From contig CADCHG010000005.1 of the NCBI GenBank assembly GCA_902801155.1, positions 1-64,000 on the forward strand: a stretch of DNA of 64,000 nucleotides. Direction: 5' to 3'. This DNA is from an uncultured Prevotellaceae bacterium. GTDB lineage: Bacteria; Bacteroidota; Bacteroidia; Bacteroidales; Bacteroidaceae. The position numbers were made by a program, and so were the translations under genes. Below are positions 17,231-25,571 of the stretch, piece after piece. Position 1 is the stretch's first letter. Each line of letters opens with the position of its first letter. The notes beneath the pieces are model-generated. The model saw nothing but the letters and a program-made list of their open reading frames with translations, was not told the DNA's origin and made no database searches.

Positions 17231-18115
17231 ATGCGTGAACTTAAAATAGGAATACTCCAACAGCACAACGTAGCAAGTCGCAAAGTCAATATGACGCGCC
17301 TTGCAGAGGGCGTTGTTGACCTTGCACGACGTGGTGCACAGCTCATCGTTCTTCAGGAGCTGCATAACTCGCTGTACTTCTGTCAAACAGAGTCTGTGGA
17401 TAACTTCGAACTTGCAGAACCGATTCCCGGACCTTCTACCAATTTCTTCGGTGAGATAGCCAAGCAACTTGGTGTAGTAATCGTCACATCGCTTTTTGAG
17501 CGCCGTGCTCCGGGACTTTACCACAATACAGCCGTAGTAATAGAAAAAGACGGCTCTATCGCAGGGAAATACCGTAAGATGCATATTCCTGACGATCCAG
17601 CCTACTACGAGAAGTTCTATTTCACCCCCGGAGACCTCGGTTTTCAGCCAATACAGACCTCTGTAGGCCGTCTCGGCGTTCAGGTGTGCTGGGATCAGTG
17701 GTATCCCGAAGGAGCGCGTCTTATGGCTCTTGCAGGGGCAGAGATTCTCATTTACCCTACTGCCATAGGCTATGAGAGCACAGACACCCCGGAGGAACAA
17801 CAGCGCCAGCGCACGGCCTGGACTACCGTTCAGCGTGGTCATGCCGTAGCTAACGGACTTCCTGTAGTTGCCGTAAACCGTGTAGGCTACGAGCCTGATC
17901 CAAGCGGCCAGACTAACGGCATTCAGTTCTGGGGCTCTTCATTCGTGGCTGGTCCGCAGGGAGAACTGCTCTATCAGGCCTCTACAGACGAAGAGGAGAG
18001 CGTTATCATAGCCTTAGACATGGAGAGAAGCGAGAACGTGCGCCGATGGTGGCCTTTCCTCCGCGATCGTCGCATAGACGAGTTCCAAGACCTTACAAAG
18101 CGATTCAGAGACTAA
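17231..18115 (+). CDS. aguB: N-carbamoylputrescine amidase (nitrilase family)
   Basis: Hydrolyses N-carbamoylputrescine to putrescine, CO2 and ammonia, completing the agmatine route to polyamines. The 294-residue protein shows the nitrilase triad: Glu in VLQELHNSLYF, Lys in KYRKMHIPDDP, and the nucleophile Cys in VQVCWDQWYPEGAR. The segments HIPDDPAYYEKFYF and WDQWYPE are typical of the AguB group. It lies 89 bp after aguA with no terminator between, so an aguAB operon is likely. Confidence 0.95.
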   Translation: MRELKIGILQQHNVASRKVNMTRLAEGVVDLARRGAQLIVLQELHNSLYFCQTESVDNFELAEPIPGPSTNFFGEIAKQLGVVIVTSLFERRAPGLYHNTAVVIEKDGSIAGKYRKMHIPDDPAYYEKFYFTPGDLGFQPIQTSVGRLGVQVCWDQWYPEGARLMALAGAEILIYPTAIGYESTDTPEEQQRQRTAWTTVQRGHAVANGLPVVAVNRVGYEPDPSGQTNGIQFWGSSFVAGPQGELLYQASTDEEESVIIALDMERSENVRRWWPFLRDRRIDEFQDLTKRFRD

Positions 18116-18125
18116 AATCAAATGA

Positions 18126-18218
18126 AGAATGAAAAGTGAAAAATGAAAAATACAGATCAGTTTTTCTGACCATATTTAAGCCCAACTTGTATTTTTCATC
18201 TTTCACTTTTCATTTTAT
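18126..18218. repeat. Long inverted repeat between aguB and holA
   Basis: Left arm ATGAAAAGTGAAAAATGAAA (about 18129) mirrors the right arm TTTCATCTTTCACTTTTCAT near 18195, about 27 bp each with few mismatches, around a loop that itself holds GATCAGTTTTTCTGACC. Similar TTTTTCATTT strings occur near 17205 and 36990-37022. Confidence 0.75.
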
Positions 18219-18234
18219 AATTTTTCCTAGAAAA

Positions 18235-19287
18235 ATGGCAAACGACAAGAAACCGGTTGCGCAACAACAGCATGATGCCATCATGGCTAACCTGCGCAAT
18301 AAGAACTATAAGCCCATATACATCCTTATGGGCACAAAAGACGGCACAGAGAGCTATTTCATAGACAGTATATCCCAATACATAGCTGACAATGTTTTAG
18401 CGCCTGAGGAGCGTGATTTCAACCAAGTCATATTCTATGGGGCAGATACCTCTATGCGACAGGTCATAGAACAGGCAAAGCGTTTCCCCATGATGGCTGA
18501 GCATCAGGTAGTGATTCTTCGTGAGGCTCAGTTGGCAAAGGAATTCGACCTCATAGAGAAATATATCGAGAAACCTAACCAGCAGACCCTTCTTGTCATC
18601 TGCTACAAGGGAAGTATCGACGGACGAAAGAAATACGTCTCACAGGCTCAGAAAATAGGCGAGGTGGCTGCTTTCGCCCCTCTGCGCGAATGGGAACTTA
18701 ATACCTTCATCGAGGAATACGTAAAGAGCAAGGGCGGAAACATTGACCGCAAGTCATCGGCTATGGTGGCTGAGCACGTAGGAAGCGACCTTAAACGCCT
18801 ACAATCTGAAATTGACAAGGTTTTCGTAGCCTTTCCTCCTGGTGCGCCAAAGAACATCACCTCTGACCTCGTTGAGCGCTGCATAGGCATAAGCAAGGAC
18901 TTCAACAGCTTCGAACTTCGAGATGCAATAGTTGCACATAACATAGAAAAAGCCAATCTTATAGTGAAGCATCTCATGGGTGATCCACGCTCAGGAGGAC
19001 TCTTCGCCATGATACCGACTTTGTTCTCATATTTCCAAAATCTGATGCTTGCTCACTACGCACCAGCTCCAAGAAATGCGACTGCCATAATGTCATACTT
19101 AGGACTGAGAAGCGAGTTTACTGCCAAAGCCTACATAGAGGGAATAAGTCATTATTCTCCTATGAAGACAATTCAGATTATTGACAAGTTCAGAGAGATT
19201 GACGCAAAGAGCAAAGGCCTTGATGCTACCGGAAACACAACGCCGGAAGATCTCGCCAAGGAACTAATCTTCTTCATACTTCATTAA
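18235..19287 (+). CDS. holA: DNA polymerase III subunit delta
   Basis: Clamp-loader subunit that opens the sliding clamp during replication. The ATG at 18235 gives 350 residues; the longer frame from 18136 runs through the inverted repeat and is rejected. The N-terminal segment NYKPIYILMGTKDGTESYFID is the delta domain I start; RFPMMAEHQVVILREAQ, KKYVSQAQKIGEVAAFAPLREWE and SDLKRLQSEIDKV are conserved delta blocks; the C-terminal collar includes DATGNTTPEDLAKELIFFIL. The phosphate-binding lysine is degenerate, as expected for delta. A strong terminator follows. Confidence 0.95.
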   Translation: MANDKKPVAQQQHDAIMANLRNKNYKPIYILMGTKDGTESYFIDSISQYIADNVLAPEERDFNQVIFYGADTSMRQVIEQAKRFPMMAEHQVVILREAQLAKEFDLIEKYIEKPNQQTLLVICYKGSIDGRKKYVSQAQKIGEVAAFAPLREWELNTFIEEYVKSKGGNIDRKSSAMVAEHVGSDLKRLQSEIDKVFVAFPPGAPKNITSDLVERCIGISKDFNSFELRDAIVAHNIEKANLIVKHLMGDPRSGGLFAMIPTLFSYFQNLMLAHYAPAPRNATAIMSYLGLRSEFTAKAYIEGISHYSPMKTIQIIDKFREIDAKSKGLDATGNTTPEDLAKELIFFILH

Positions 19288-19333
19288 GTTCTCTGGCATT
19301 GAGAGGCTATAAGACCGTTTAACAGATTTTAAC

Positions 19334-19379
19334 CCCATTTTCAGCAGGATCATCCTCTGAAAATGGGATTTTTCTTTCT
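19334..19379 (+). terminator. Terminator after holA
   Basis: CCCATTTTCAG pairs with CTGAAAATGGG around a 12-nt loop, followed by ATTTTTCTTTC. Confidence 0.88.
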
Positions 19380-20092
19380 CATTTAGAGCTGATTTTTAGC
19401 CGAAAATCATGAATTTTCTTCTATTTCCATACGTAAATCCACGTTTTCGTGGAGGAATATTTTGAGCGTTAAACGCTTATTTTCAACGCTTTTAGCGTGT
19501 TTTTCAGGCTCTGAGAATCAAATATTCTACGATTTTCGCCTCCTCGTTCAGAAATTCACGAGTGACGTTTTTTTCGGCTTTTAGAGTGGATTATGCGTTT
19601 AGATTTACATATTTTTAGATTTCGTTTTGTATATGGTTTATATATACAAATCAATATTTTCAAATTCGTGTAAACAAATACAACATTTACAACTCTAAAT
19701 ATTTAAATAATTTAAGAATTAAAATTCGTATTTATATATCTAAACTTTTAGCATTACGAATACACATTTAGAAATATGCAAATATTCATTTTATAACATA
19801 TTCTTTTAGTAATGAAAACTTTAATACACGTAGAATAAAGTATTTCTTTTATCTTTTAGAAAGAAGATTGGGTTTATAGGTGCATATTCTCGATTTTTAA
19901 GCGTAAATTCACATAATTATCTATTACATACCCAGTTAGTTTCAATTTTTGATTAAATTAGAACATAGAGACGGTTTTGAAACGTAAAATTTAGAAATAT
20001 AAAGTTTAGAAATTTAAAACACTAAACAGACCTCTATGCTTTCAATTGTAAATTCGCGTTTCTAAACTTAACATTTCTAAAAACTCTTTAGA
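19380..20092. other. Gene-free, very AT-rich region with many short inverted repeats
   Basis: About 700 bp with no plausible ORF. It contains small foldbacks (CCACGTTTTCGTGG near 19430, GCGTTAAACGC near 19467), TTTAGAAAT units that recur near 19991-20020, and opposing TTTCTAAA units near 20060-20078. The motif CTCTGAGAATC appears near 19510. No DnaA-box cluster was recognised. Purpose unknown. Confidence 0.5.
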
Positions 20093-20127
20093 TTTGTTGC
20101 AAGTCTCAGAAATTTTGTTTACCTTTG
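20093..20127 (+). promoter_or_regulatory. Promoter of the XRE regulator gene
   Basis: TTTGTTG at 20093-20099 and TACCTTTG at 20120-20127. The predicted leader of about 125 nt contains CTCTGAGAATCG near 20168, a motif repeated on both sides of the gene. Confidence 0.7.
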
Positions 20128-20255
20128 TAAATGATAAGAAAAATTGCGTTTTTCATGGGGTTTACCCTCTGAGAATCGAAAATTTTTCACGAACCGATCA
20201 CCCGGACGGAAATTTTAAAATTCACAAAGCTCACTCTTCTCTACTCTTTTTCATT

Positions 20256-20747
20256 ATGAAGGAAAGAATAAAACAGCTGATGGAGGCGCAGCACATGAAT
20301 CAGCAGACGTTCTCCAAGATGACGGGCATTAGCACCGCCTCACTGTCGAGCATCTTCAACGGCAGAACCAACCCTACCCTAATGCACGTAGAGGCTATCA
20401 GAAATAAGTTCCCTAACATCAACCTCAACTGGCTGTTGTATGGCGAAGGCGGCATGTTCGTACCAACCGCCAACCCTACCCCAACCACTCTCTTCGACGA
20501 AGCAGACCAGGCTAATAATCCTACTCCGCAAACTGTTTCCGAAGCACCTCAAAAGACTGACATTTTGTCAGAAGGGCTATTGAATTTCGATGAACAAACT
20601 GTTCTTTCCGCCCCTCAACAAATTGCAAATACGCGCAAAACACAACAACCTACTTTTGCGATTCAGAGCACCCCACTCCGTCGCATCACGGAGATCCGCG
20701 TTTTCTATGATGACCAGACTTGGGAGAGTTTTGTCCCTAAGAAATAA
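20256..20747 (+). CDS. XRE-family helix-turn-helix transcriptional regulator
   Basis: A 163-residue DNA-binding protein. Residues 1-65 form a Cro/C1-type helix-turn-helix: MKERIKQLMEAQHMNQQTFS, then KMTGISTASLSSIFNGRTNPT, ending NLNWLLYGEGGMF. From about 70 to 140 the chain is Pro/Thr/Gln-rich and probably unstructured. A short hydrophobic C-terminal segment (RITEIRVFYDDQTWESFVPK) ends it. The ATG at 20256 is used because the HTH begins there and the longer frame starts upstream of the -7 box. Architecture matches a conserved Bacteroidota regulator of unknown targets. It stands alone amid AT-rich DNA with repeated CTCTGAGAAT motifs that might be its operators (inference). Confidence 0.88.
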   Translation: MKERIKQLMEAQHMNQQTFSKMTGISTASLSSIFNGRTNPTLMHVEAIRNKFPNINLNWLLYGEGGMFVPTANPTPTTLFDEADQANNPTPQTVSEAPQKTDILSEGLLNFDEQTVLSAPQQIANTRKTQQPTFAIQSTPLRRITEIRVFYDDQTWESFVPKK

Positions 20748-21127
20748 ATGAGGTTCCGAAAAAATAGTTTGGAACTTTCGCTTCTTTTTTCACGGAACAA
20801 AATTTCTTCATAAAGATCGTCAAGAAAAATCTTCACGATGACCAGGAAATCCGTTCTTGAAATTTTTCATAGAAAAAGAAAGCGCAGAAGCAAAAAAAAG
20901 CAACGCTCTGAGAATTGCATATATGGGCACAAAGAAAAATCTCTCACGAAATTCTCAATTCTCAGGCACATCATAAATTTTTCATTTCGTTATGTTATCC
21001 GAACACAGATTGAAGGGATTTAGGGGATTTTTTCGCAAGGCTCAACAAGCCGCGTGAGTCTCGCTTACACTCGTGATTAACATCTACTGAATCCCCCAAA
21101 TCTGTGGTCACCAGATTTCAAACACAA
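20748..21127. other. Intergenic region with an ACACAGATTG foldback repeat
   Basis: No gene is supported. Two CTCTGAGAAT-type motifs lie near 20905 and 20947 in opposite orientation. At 20999-21115, CACAGATTGAAGGGATTTAG faces GAATCCCCCAAATCTGTGGT, enclosing GCGTGAGTCTCGCTTACACTCGTGATTAAC (middle part only shown as CTTACACTCGTGATTAACAT). A closely related copy lies at 34636-34722. Confidence 0.65.
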
Positions 21128-21168
21128 ATAAAAAATGCCGCTCACAGGATTTGTTTCCTATGAGCGGC
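21128..21168 (-). terminator. Terminator of the zinc-ribbon/Nif3 operon
   Basis: On the minus strand GCCGCTCATAGG pairs with CCTGTGAGCGGC around an 8-nt loop, then ATTTTTTATTT. The stem shares 12 bp with the terminator at 7351. Confidence 0.85.
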
Positions 21169-21181
21169 AATACTATATAAC

Positions 21182-21214
21182 ACCCTTCCCTTTGGGAAGG
21201 CATGGTTAGGCTTT
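21182..21214 (-). repeat. 3'-end palindromic repeat after the zinc-ribbon gene
   Basis: Minus strand: the stop TAA is followed by AAGCCTAACCATGCCTTCCC and AAAGGGAAGGGTG. Same AAGCCTAACC lead as the copies at 28795, 34890, 47880 and 56584. Confidence 0.8.
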
Positions 21215-22032
21215 TACTCCTCGTCCTTCTTGATACGACGGATAGCACGCTTCTTTGTCTTCTTCTCTGTTGGCTTCTCAATCTTAACGCCAGCCAACTC
21301 TGGATCAACCAAGATACGGCCACAATACTCGCAAACGATGATTTTCTTGTGCATCTTGATATCCAACTGGCGCTGAGGTGGAATCTTGTTGAAACAACCG
21401 CCACAAGCATCACGCTGAACGTAAACGATACCAAGACCGTTACGGGCGTTCTTACGGATACGCTTGAAGCTCTGAAGCAGACGGCTCTCGATACGAGTCT
21501 CGTAATCCTTAGCCTTAGCCTTCAGGATTTCCTCCTCCTCACGAGTCTCCTGCATAATCTCGTCAAGCTCACCGCGCTTATCCTCAAGGGCAGTCTCACG
21601 GTCGTTGAGCTGCTCCTCAGCACGCATCATATCGCGCTTACGCTCCTCAACCTTCTGCACAGCCTCCTTGATCTTCTTCTCGCAGAGCTGAATCTCCAGT
21701 TCCTGGAACTCAATCTCCTTTGTAAGAGTATCATACTCGCGGTTGTTCTTTACCTCGTCAAGCTGACGGTTGTAACGCTCAACACTTGCCTTAGCCTCCT
21801 CAATGTCGGCACGGCGCTGCATGATAGCCTGCTCGTAGTCGTTGATGTCACGCTGAATCTTGTCCAGACGAACATTAAGACCTTCTACCTCATTCTCAAG
21901 GTCTTCAACCTCAAGAGGGAGTTCACCACGGAGAGCACGCTTCTCATCAATCTGAGAAAGAGTAAGCTGCAACTGATAGAGAGCTTTGAGCTTATCCTCT
22001 ACTGTCAAATCTGTAGGATCTTTTCTTGCCAT
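21214..22032 (-). CDS. Coiled-coil protein with C-terminal C4 zinc ribbon
   Basis: A 272-residue cytosolic protein. Residues about 10-190 are an almost unbroken charged coiled coil. The zinc ribbon near 205-240 has two CxxC pairs, CGGCFNKIPPQRQ and VCEYCGRIL. The tail is Lys/Arg-rich (KKTKKRAIRRIKKDEE). This is the CT398/FlgZ-like C4-type zinc-ribbon family found next to Nif3 genes across bacteria; proposed roles are in nucleic-acid or secretion-related interactions, and none is proven here. It lies about 80 bp downstream of the Nif3 gene on the same strand, an operon pairing seen widely in Bacteroidota. Confidence 0.9.
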   Translation of the reverse strand: MARKDPTDLTVEDKLKALYQLQLTLSQIDEKRALRGELPLEVEDLENEVEGLNVRLDKIQRDINDYEQAIMQRRADIEEAKASVERYNRQLDEVKNNREYDTLTKEIEFQELEIQLCEKKIKEAVQKVEERKRDMMRAEEQLNDRETALEDKRGELDEIMQETREEEEILKAKAKDYETRIESRLLQSFKRIRKNARNGLGIVYVQRDACGGCFNKIPPQRQLDIKMHKKIIVCEYCGRILVDPELAGVKIEKPTEKKTKKRAIRRIKKDEE

Positions 22033-22114
22033 AAATTTAACGATAATATTATAAATTCTAACTTTGTCTTTTTAACTAGCGGTTTTCCGGACATTCCTGA
22101 ACAACCGGACATCC

Positions 22115-22897
22115 TTAATGATACCTCAACGGATTGGTTTGTGTCTCAGCAATATAGCATTCCACTCCAGCGCAATCACGTTCTATAATCCGTTTCAGCA
22201 GATGCTGCGTAAACTGCTCACTCTCATAGTGCCCAATAACAGCAAGCTGAATATTATCATGGTCAAAATACTGATGATAGTGCATCTCACCTGTGATGAA
22301 AGCATCGGCACCAGCCTTCTCTGCTGCACCGATGGCACAATCGCCGGCACCGCCCATAACGGCAACATGACGTATAGGACGCTTGATAAGCGGATTTGTA
22401 ATCACACAACCGCAGTTGAATGTCTTCTTTACAAGCTCAACAAACTGCTCTGCACTAATCTCTGAAGGCAATTCACCAATAGTTCCCATGCCATACTCCA
22501 CACCGTTCATCTGCTGCGGATTGAGGAAACCAATGTTCTTTAGTCCGAGCCGTTTTGCAATCTCATGATTCACACCGCCAAGAGCAGAATCAAGATTTGT
22601 GTGCATCGAGACAATGGTGATATCATTCTTTATCGCCAATATCACCGCACGCTGAACCATATCAGTACCTGTCACTTGCGCAAGTTTCCGGAAGATAAGA
22701 GGATGATGGGATACAATCAGATTGCATCCCTTCGCCATTGCTTCGCGAACGATTTCCTCGGTCACGTCAAGGCACAATAAAGCCCCTGAAACTTCCGCCT
22801 CCGTCAATCCAACTTGCAAGCCGGCATTGTCCCAGTCTTCCTGCAAGGGCAGAGGCGCGAAACGCTCAAGGGCATCATATACTTCCTTAATTTTCAC
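22115..22897 (-). CDS. Nif3-like dinuclear metal-centre protein (YbgI/YqfO family)
   Basis: A 260-residue metal-binding protein, sometimes annotated GTP cyclohydrolase I type 2, with no settled substrate. It has IVSHHPLIFR, SMHTNLDSALGGVNHEIA and GEMHYHQYFDHDNIQLAVIG with the expected metal-binding His residues, and lacks the insert domain of the 370-residue forms. A GTG start at 22897 is preferred, because the family typically begins with a sequence like VKIKEVYDALERFAPLPLQ. An in-frame ATG at 22954 would add 19 residues encoded within the promoter-proximal repeat element, and an ATG at 23077 lies upstream of the -7 box. First gene of an operon with the zinc-ribbon protein. Confidence 0.9.
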   Translation of the reverse strand: MKIKEVYDALERFAPLPLQEDWDNAGLQVGLTEAEVSGALLCLDVTEEIVREAMAKGCNLIVSHHPLIFRKLAQVTGTDMVQRAVILAIKNDITIVSMHTNLDSALGGVNHEIAKRLGLKNIGFLNPQQMNGVEYGMGTIGELPSEISAEQFVELVKKTFNCGCVITNPLIKRPIRHVAVMGGAGDCAIGAAEKAGADAFITGEMHYHQYFDHDNIQLAVIGHYESEQFTQHLLKRIIERDCAGVECYIAETQTNPLRYH

Positions 22898-22932
22898 GCT
22901 ATGCGATATATTTGGGGTGCAAAGGGCAACCT

Positions 22933-22978
22933 TCGCACGAAGAAAATAGTGCATGTCAGTCCTCAAAAACTGGCGCAC
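22933..22978 (-). repeat. 46-bp leader element copy B
   Basis: Read on the minus strand it starts GTGCGCCAG and ends TTCGTGCGA, with CTGACATGCAC pairing back to the start. It lies 20 bp after the -7 box at 22998-23005, so it sits in the 5' leader of the Nif3 gene. Homologous to 63239-63284 (also 46 bp), about 29850-29900 and the units at 54954-55115. Confidence 0.8.
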
Positions 22979-22997
22979 GTTTACAATTTTCGAGTGC

Positions 22998-23005
22998 AAA
23001 GTTAC
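22998..23005 (-). promoter_or_regulatory. -7 box of the Nif3/zinc-ribbon operon
   Basis: TAACTTTG on the minus strand followed by CACTCGAAAATTG, then the 46-bp leader element. Confidence 0.7.
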
Positions 23006-23077
23006 GAAAAAAAACGATAAACGAAAAACGGAAATTGATTTTTCATAGCACACGTTAAGAAATATTAACAGACTCAC

Positions 23078-24060
23078 ACATTAGCGTAACTATTCTGCCC
23101 CCACTCGTAGGGTGTTTTTTTTTACGCGAATTTCCATAAATTAACCGCAAATTATCCGAAAATTATTGTTTGTTTACATGTGAATAAAAGAATTTTTACG
23201 ATTAAATTCACGGATAATTCACGGGCATTTATGTTCGCCGAAAGCACAAAAAAATGACAACATAATTCGTTTTCTTCGTTAAATTCGTCGTTTGTGCATA
23301 CACCCAAATTGCTGTTTTTACGAACAACGAATTTATCGAATTTAAACGAACAGATGATTAATCATCTTGTTATAAGGTTCATCCCGATTGCAAAGGCAAC
23401 CCTTCGTTTAATTCGTTAAATTCGTTGTTTGCATCACACTCTTCGTCGTTATCGTACAGTCCGAGTTACTGCATTTATATCTATGTGCGTGCATATTTTT
23501 AATGTAATAATTGAAATAATCGCAGATTTTCACAACATACGTACAATCAAGAAGATACGCAGTGTTTCACGCTACAGTATTTCAATTATTTCAATTATTT
23601 CAATTGAATTTGGACACACGTTGTGAGAGTGACTATAACTCTAATATTTATATATATAAATAATTATATATATAAATATTAAATTCATGTACAGGTTCGC
23701 GAAACGGGTGAGATGTGCGTACATATTTTTTATTGAAATAATTGAAATAATTGAAATTTCAAGAAAAATTGAAAAAAAGTAGGCTTTTCCCCTTGTTTTT
23801 TTCGAGTTTTGGAGTATAAGTAAGTAGAGGGGTGCGATGTTCCCATGCAAATCCCTACCAAATCCGTACCAAATCCCATTTTGGATAGGGTGCATGAAGG
23901 GAGGCACAGAGGAAGATATGGAACAGCAATAGCCTCACATGCGATCTTTGACATACTTACATACCCCAATGGCGTCGGATTCACGTTAAGCATTGATGAA
24001 ACATGAGCCGCTACCACTAATACATCACAAATCGTACCAAGTTATTTTTGCAAAAACACG
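23078..24060. other. Gene-free repeat region between the Nif3 gene and a small membrane protein gene
   Basis: No convincing gene. TTCGTTAAATTCGTCGTTTG (about 23275) and TTCGTTAAATTCGTTGTTTG (about 23412) flank an inverted copy at 23321-23350, with AGATGATTAATCATCT between. ATGTGCGTGCATATTTTTAA (23483) and ATGTGCGTACATATTTTTTA (23711) are direct repeats 228 bp apart. ATTTCAATT tandem units at 23579-23606 oppose AATTGAAAT units near 23735-23760, around an AT palindrome at about 23643-23679. Overlapping ORFs of 88-95 codons on the minus strand at 23641-24017 lack any recognisable family and are not called. Confidence 0.6.
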
Positions 24061-24123
24061 CTCATAAGTTTTTTGTTTGCCGATTCGCAGAATTGTTACA
24101 CATCAACTTGCATCCAAGACTCA

Positions 24124-24372
24124 CTATCTCTTGAACCTCTCCTTCAATCGTTTCACTCCCTCAACACCCAGAATTGTAAGTCCACCATATTGGAATGTCT
24201 TTGCCATACCAAACAACACGAACCACAACACGCCCTTCATCTCCACCGAGATAGGCAGAGCCATCTGCGCAAACGAAAGAATGTAACATGGAATGCAGCA
24301 AAGCAGAACTATCACTCCTGTTCGGAAAGAGAATCTGCCCAACCATTGCTTCACTTCGGCTAATATCTTCAT
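24124..24372 (-). CDS. Small inner-membrane protein of unknown function
   Basis: An 82-residue protein. Two hydrophobic segments span about 18-40 (GVIVLLCCIPCYILSFAQMA) and 46-66 (GVLWFVLFGMAKTFQYGG), with a basic C-terminus (GVKRLKERFKR). It resembles a small conserved Bacteroidales membrane protein recalled from related genomes, with no known role. The start at 24372 is chosen because the -7 box at 24402-24409 places transcription just upstream; the frame extends to 24432, before the promoter. Confidence 0.75.
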   Translation of the reverse strand: MKILAEVKQWLGRFSFRTGVIVLLCCIPCYILSFAQMALPISVEMKGVLWFVLFGMAKTFQYGGLTILGVEGVKRLKERFKR

Positions 24373-24401
24373 AAAAACGATTTCATTTTCTATTTCTCGT
24401 G

Positions 24402-24409
24402 CAAAGGTA
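24402..24409 (-). promoter_or_regulatory. -7 box for the small membrane protein gene
   Basis: TACCTTTG on the minus strand, 30 nt before the chosen start. Confidence 0.6.
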
Positions 24410-24535
24410 GCAATTATTTTCCGCAACTCCAAATCATCATGTCATTTTCAGGTATCAGCGAGCGATAAACGAAGAATATCATGGAAAACAAGAACATTCT
24501 TTGTCTGTTGAAACAACCGAATAACGCTGTATTTG

Positions 24536-24567
24536 TTTGGTTATTCCATTATAAAGATGTACCTTTG
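24536..24567 (+). promoter_or_regulatory. Promoter of the DUF3089 gene
   Basis: TTTGG at 24535-24539 and TACCTTTG at 24560-24567 with a 20-bp spacer; the ATG follows at 24590. Confidence 0.75.
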
Positions 24568-24589
24568 CACCAAGAAAAATTAATTAAGA

Positions 24590-25564
24590 ATGAAATACAT
24601 AAGGAATAACATATTGCTATTGGCATTGATAGCCATCGTATCATCGTGTGAACTTAACAATGGAGCAGCTTACACGTCTGATGAGGAATCACCTTGGGCA
24701 AGCGAAGATGCCTGGTATCAATCCAACACCTCCCTGAGTGATGAAAAAATCGACCTGTTCTATATAGTTTCCACAAATGTGCTTTCTGCCAAGGACAGTG
24801 CAGGAAACGTGGTGTACCAGAGTCAGTTGGCAGAAGAGGACCGAAAGGCATTTGATGCAGAATTCAAATATGTGGAAAAGCATTTCAGCCAGTCGGATTT
24901 CAACTACTTCGCCCCCTACTATCACCAGTTCACATTTGAAGCCGTCAACCTTGCCCCTGAGAAGTATCAAGAAGTATATGCCTCTGTATCAGAGGACGTC
25001 TGCAATGCCTTCGACTATTACATGGAGCATAAGAACAACGGTCGCAGATTTGCGCTTGTAGGCTTCTCACAGGGTGGAATGCTGGTGCTCGACCTACTGA
25101 AACACATGACCGACGAGCAGTATAACCGTATGGTAGCAGCCTATGCCTTGGGCTACAGAATTACGGAAGAGGACTGCAAGAATAATCACATACGTCCTGC
25201 CAGTGACGAGACGGAGATAGGCGTGACCATCTCGTTCAACTCGGCATTAAGCACAGAAGGTATATGGCCACTCGTTGCTGAAGGTGCCGTTACCTGTATC
25301 AATCCTGTGAACTGGAAAACAGATGCCACACCTGCGAACTTCACCTATGAGGGCGAAGAGCATAGCGTGAGCATCGACAAAGGAACTAATATGCTGATAG
25401 TTAAGACAAATCGCCCAGAATACTATCGGAAATGGACGAATAACCCAGCCTTTCAGAGTGCCAACGTGCACCTCGATTGTCTGCACCATTGGGATCTGCT
25501 GTTCTATTCAGACTTCATTCACGATAATATCATGAAAAGAGCTGGTGTCGAAGGAAGAAAATAG
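24590..25564 (+). CDS. DUF3089-family alpha/beta hydrolase lipoprotein
   Basis: A 324-residue exported protein with lipobox IVSSC (lipidated Cys near residue 20). The nucleophile elbow GFSQGG near residue 160, within RFALVGFSQGGMLVLDLL, marks an alpha/beta hydrolase fold. The early FYIVSTNVLSA segment and the YFAPYYHQFTFEAVNL block match DUF3089, a family of esterase/lipase-like proteins. The C-terminal DCLHHWDLLFY plausibly supplies the catalytic His region. The substrate is unknown. It converges with the leucine-rich protein gene, only 7 bp apart, with no recognisable terminator between. Confidence 0.88.
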   Translation: MKYIRNNILLLALIAIVSSCELNNGAAYTSDEESPWASEDAWYQSNTSLSDEKIDLFYIVSTNVLSAKDSAGNVVYQSQLAEEDRKAFDAEFKYVEKHFSQSDFNYFAPYYHQFTFEAVNLAPEKYQEVYASVSEDVCNAFDYYMEHKNNGRRFALVGFSQGGMLVLDLLKHMTDEQYNRMVAAYALGYRITEEDCKNNHIRPASDETEIGVTISFNSALSTEGIWPLVAEGAVTCINPVNWKTDATPANFTYEGEEHSVSIDKGTNMLIVKTNRPEYYRKWTNNPAFQSANVHLDCLHHWDLLFYSDFIHDNIMKRAGVEGRK

Positions 25565-25571
25565 GACACAA

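Noticed and set aside
20838-21023. 61-codon ORF after the XRE gene
   Set aside because: Lys/Arg-rich low-complexity sequence overlapping repeat DNA; no start signals.
21202-22188. 328-codon Leu/Thr-rich ORF on the plus strand
   Set aside because: It is the antisense of the coiled-coil zinc-ribbon gene; long shadows are common opposite Glu/Lys-rich helices.
23641-24017. Overlapping 88- and 95-codon ORFs on the minus strand
   Set aside because: They run through AT repeats and minisatellite-like DNA and show no family, signal peptide or promoter. A gene remnant is possible but not supported.
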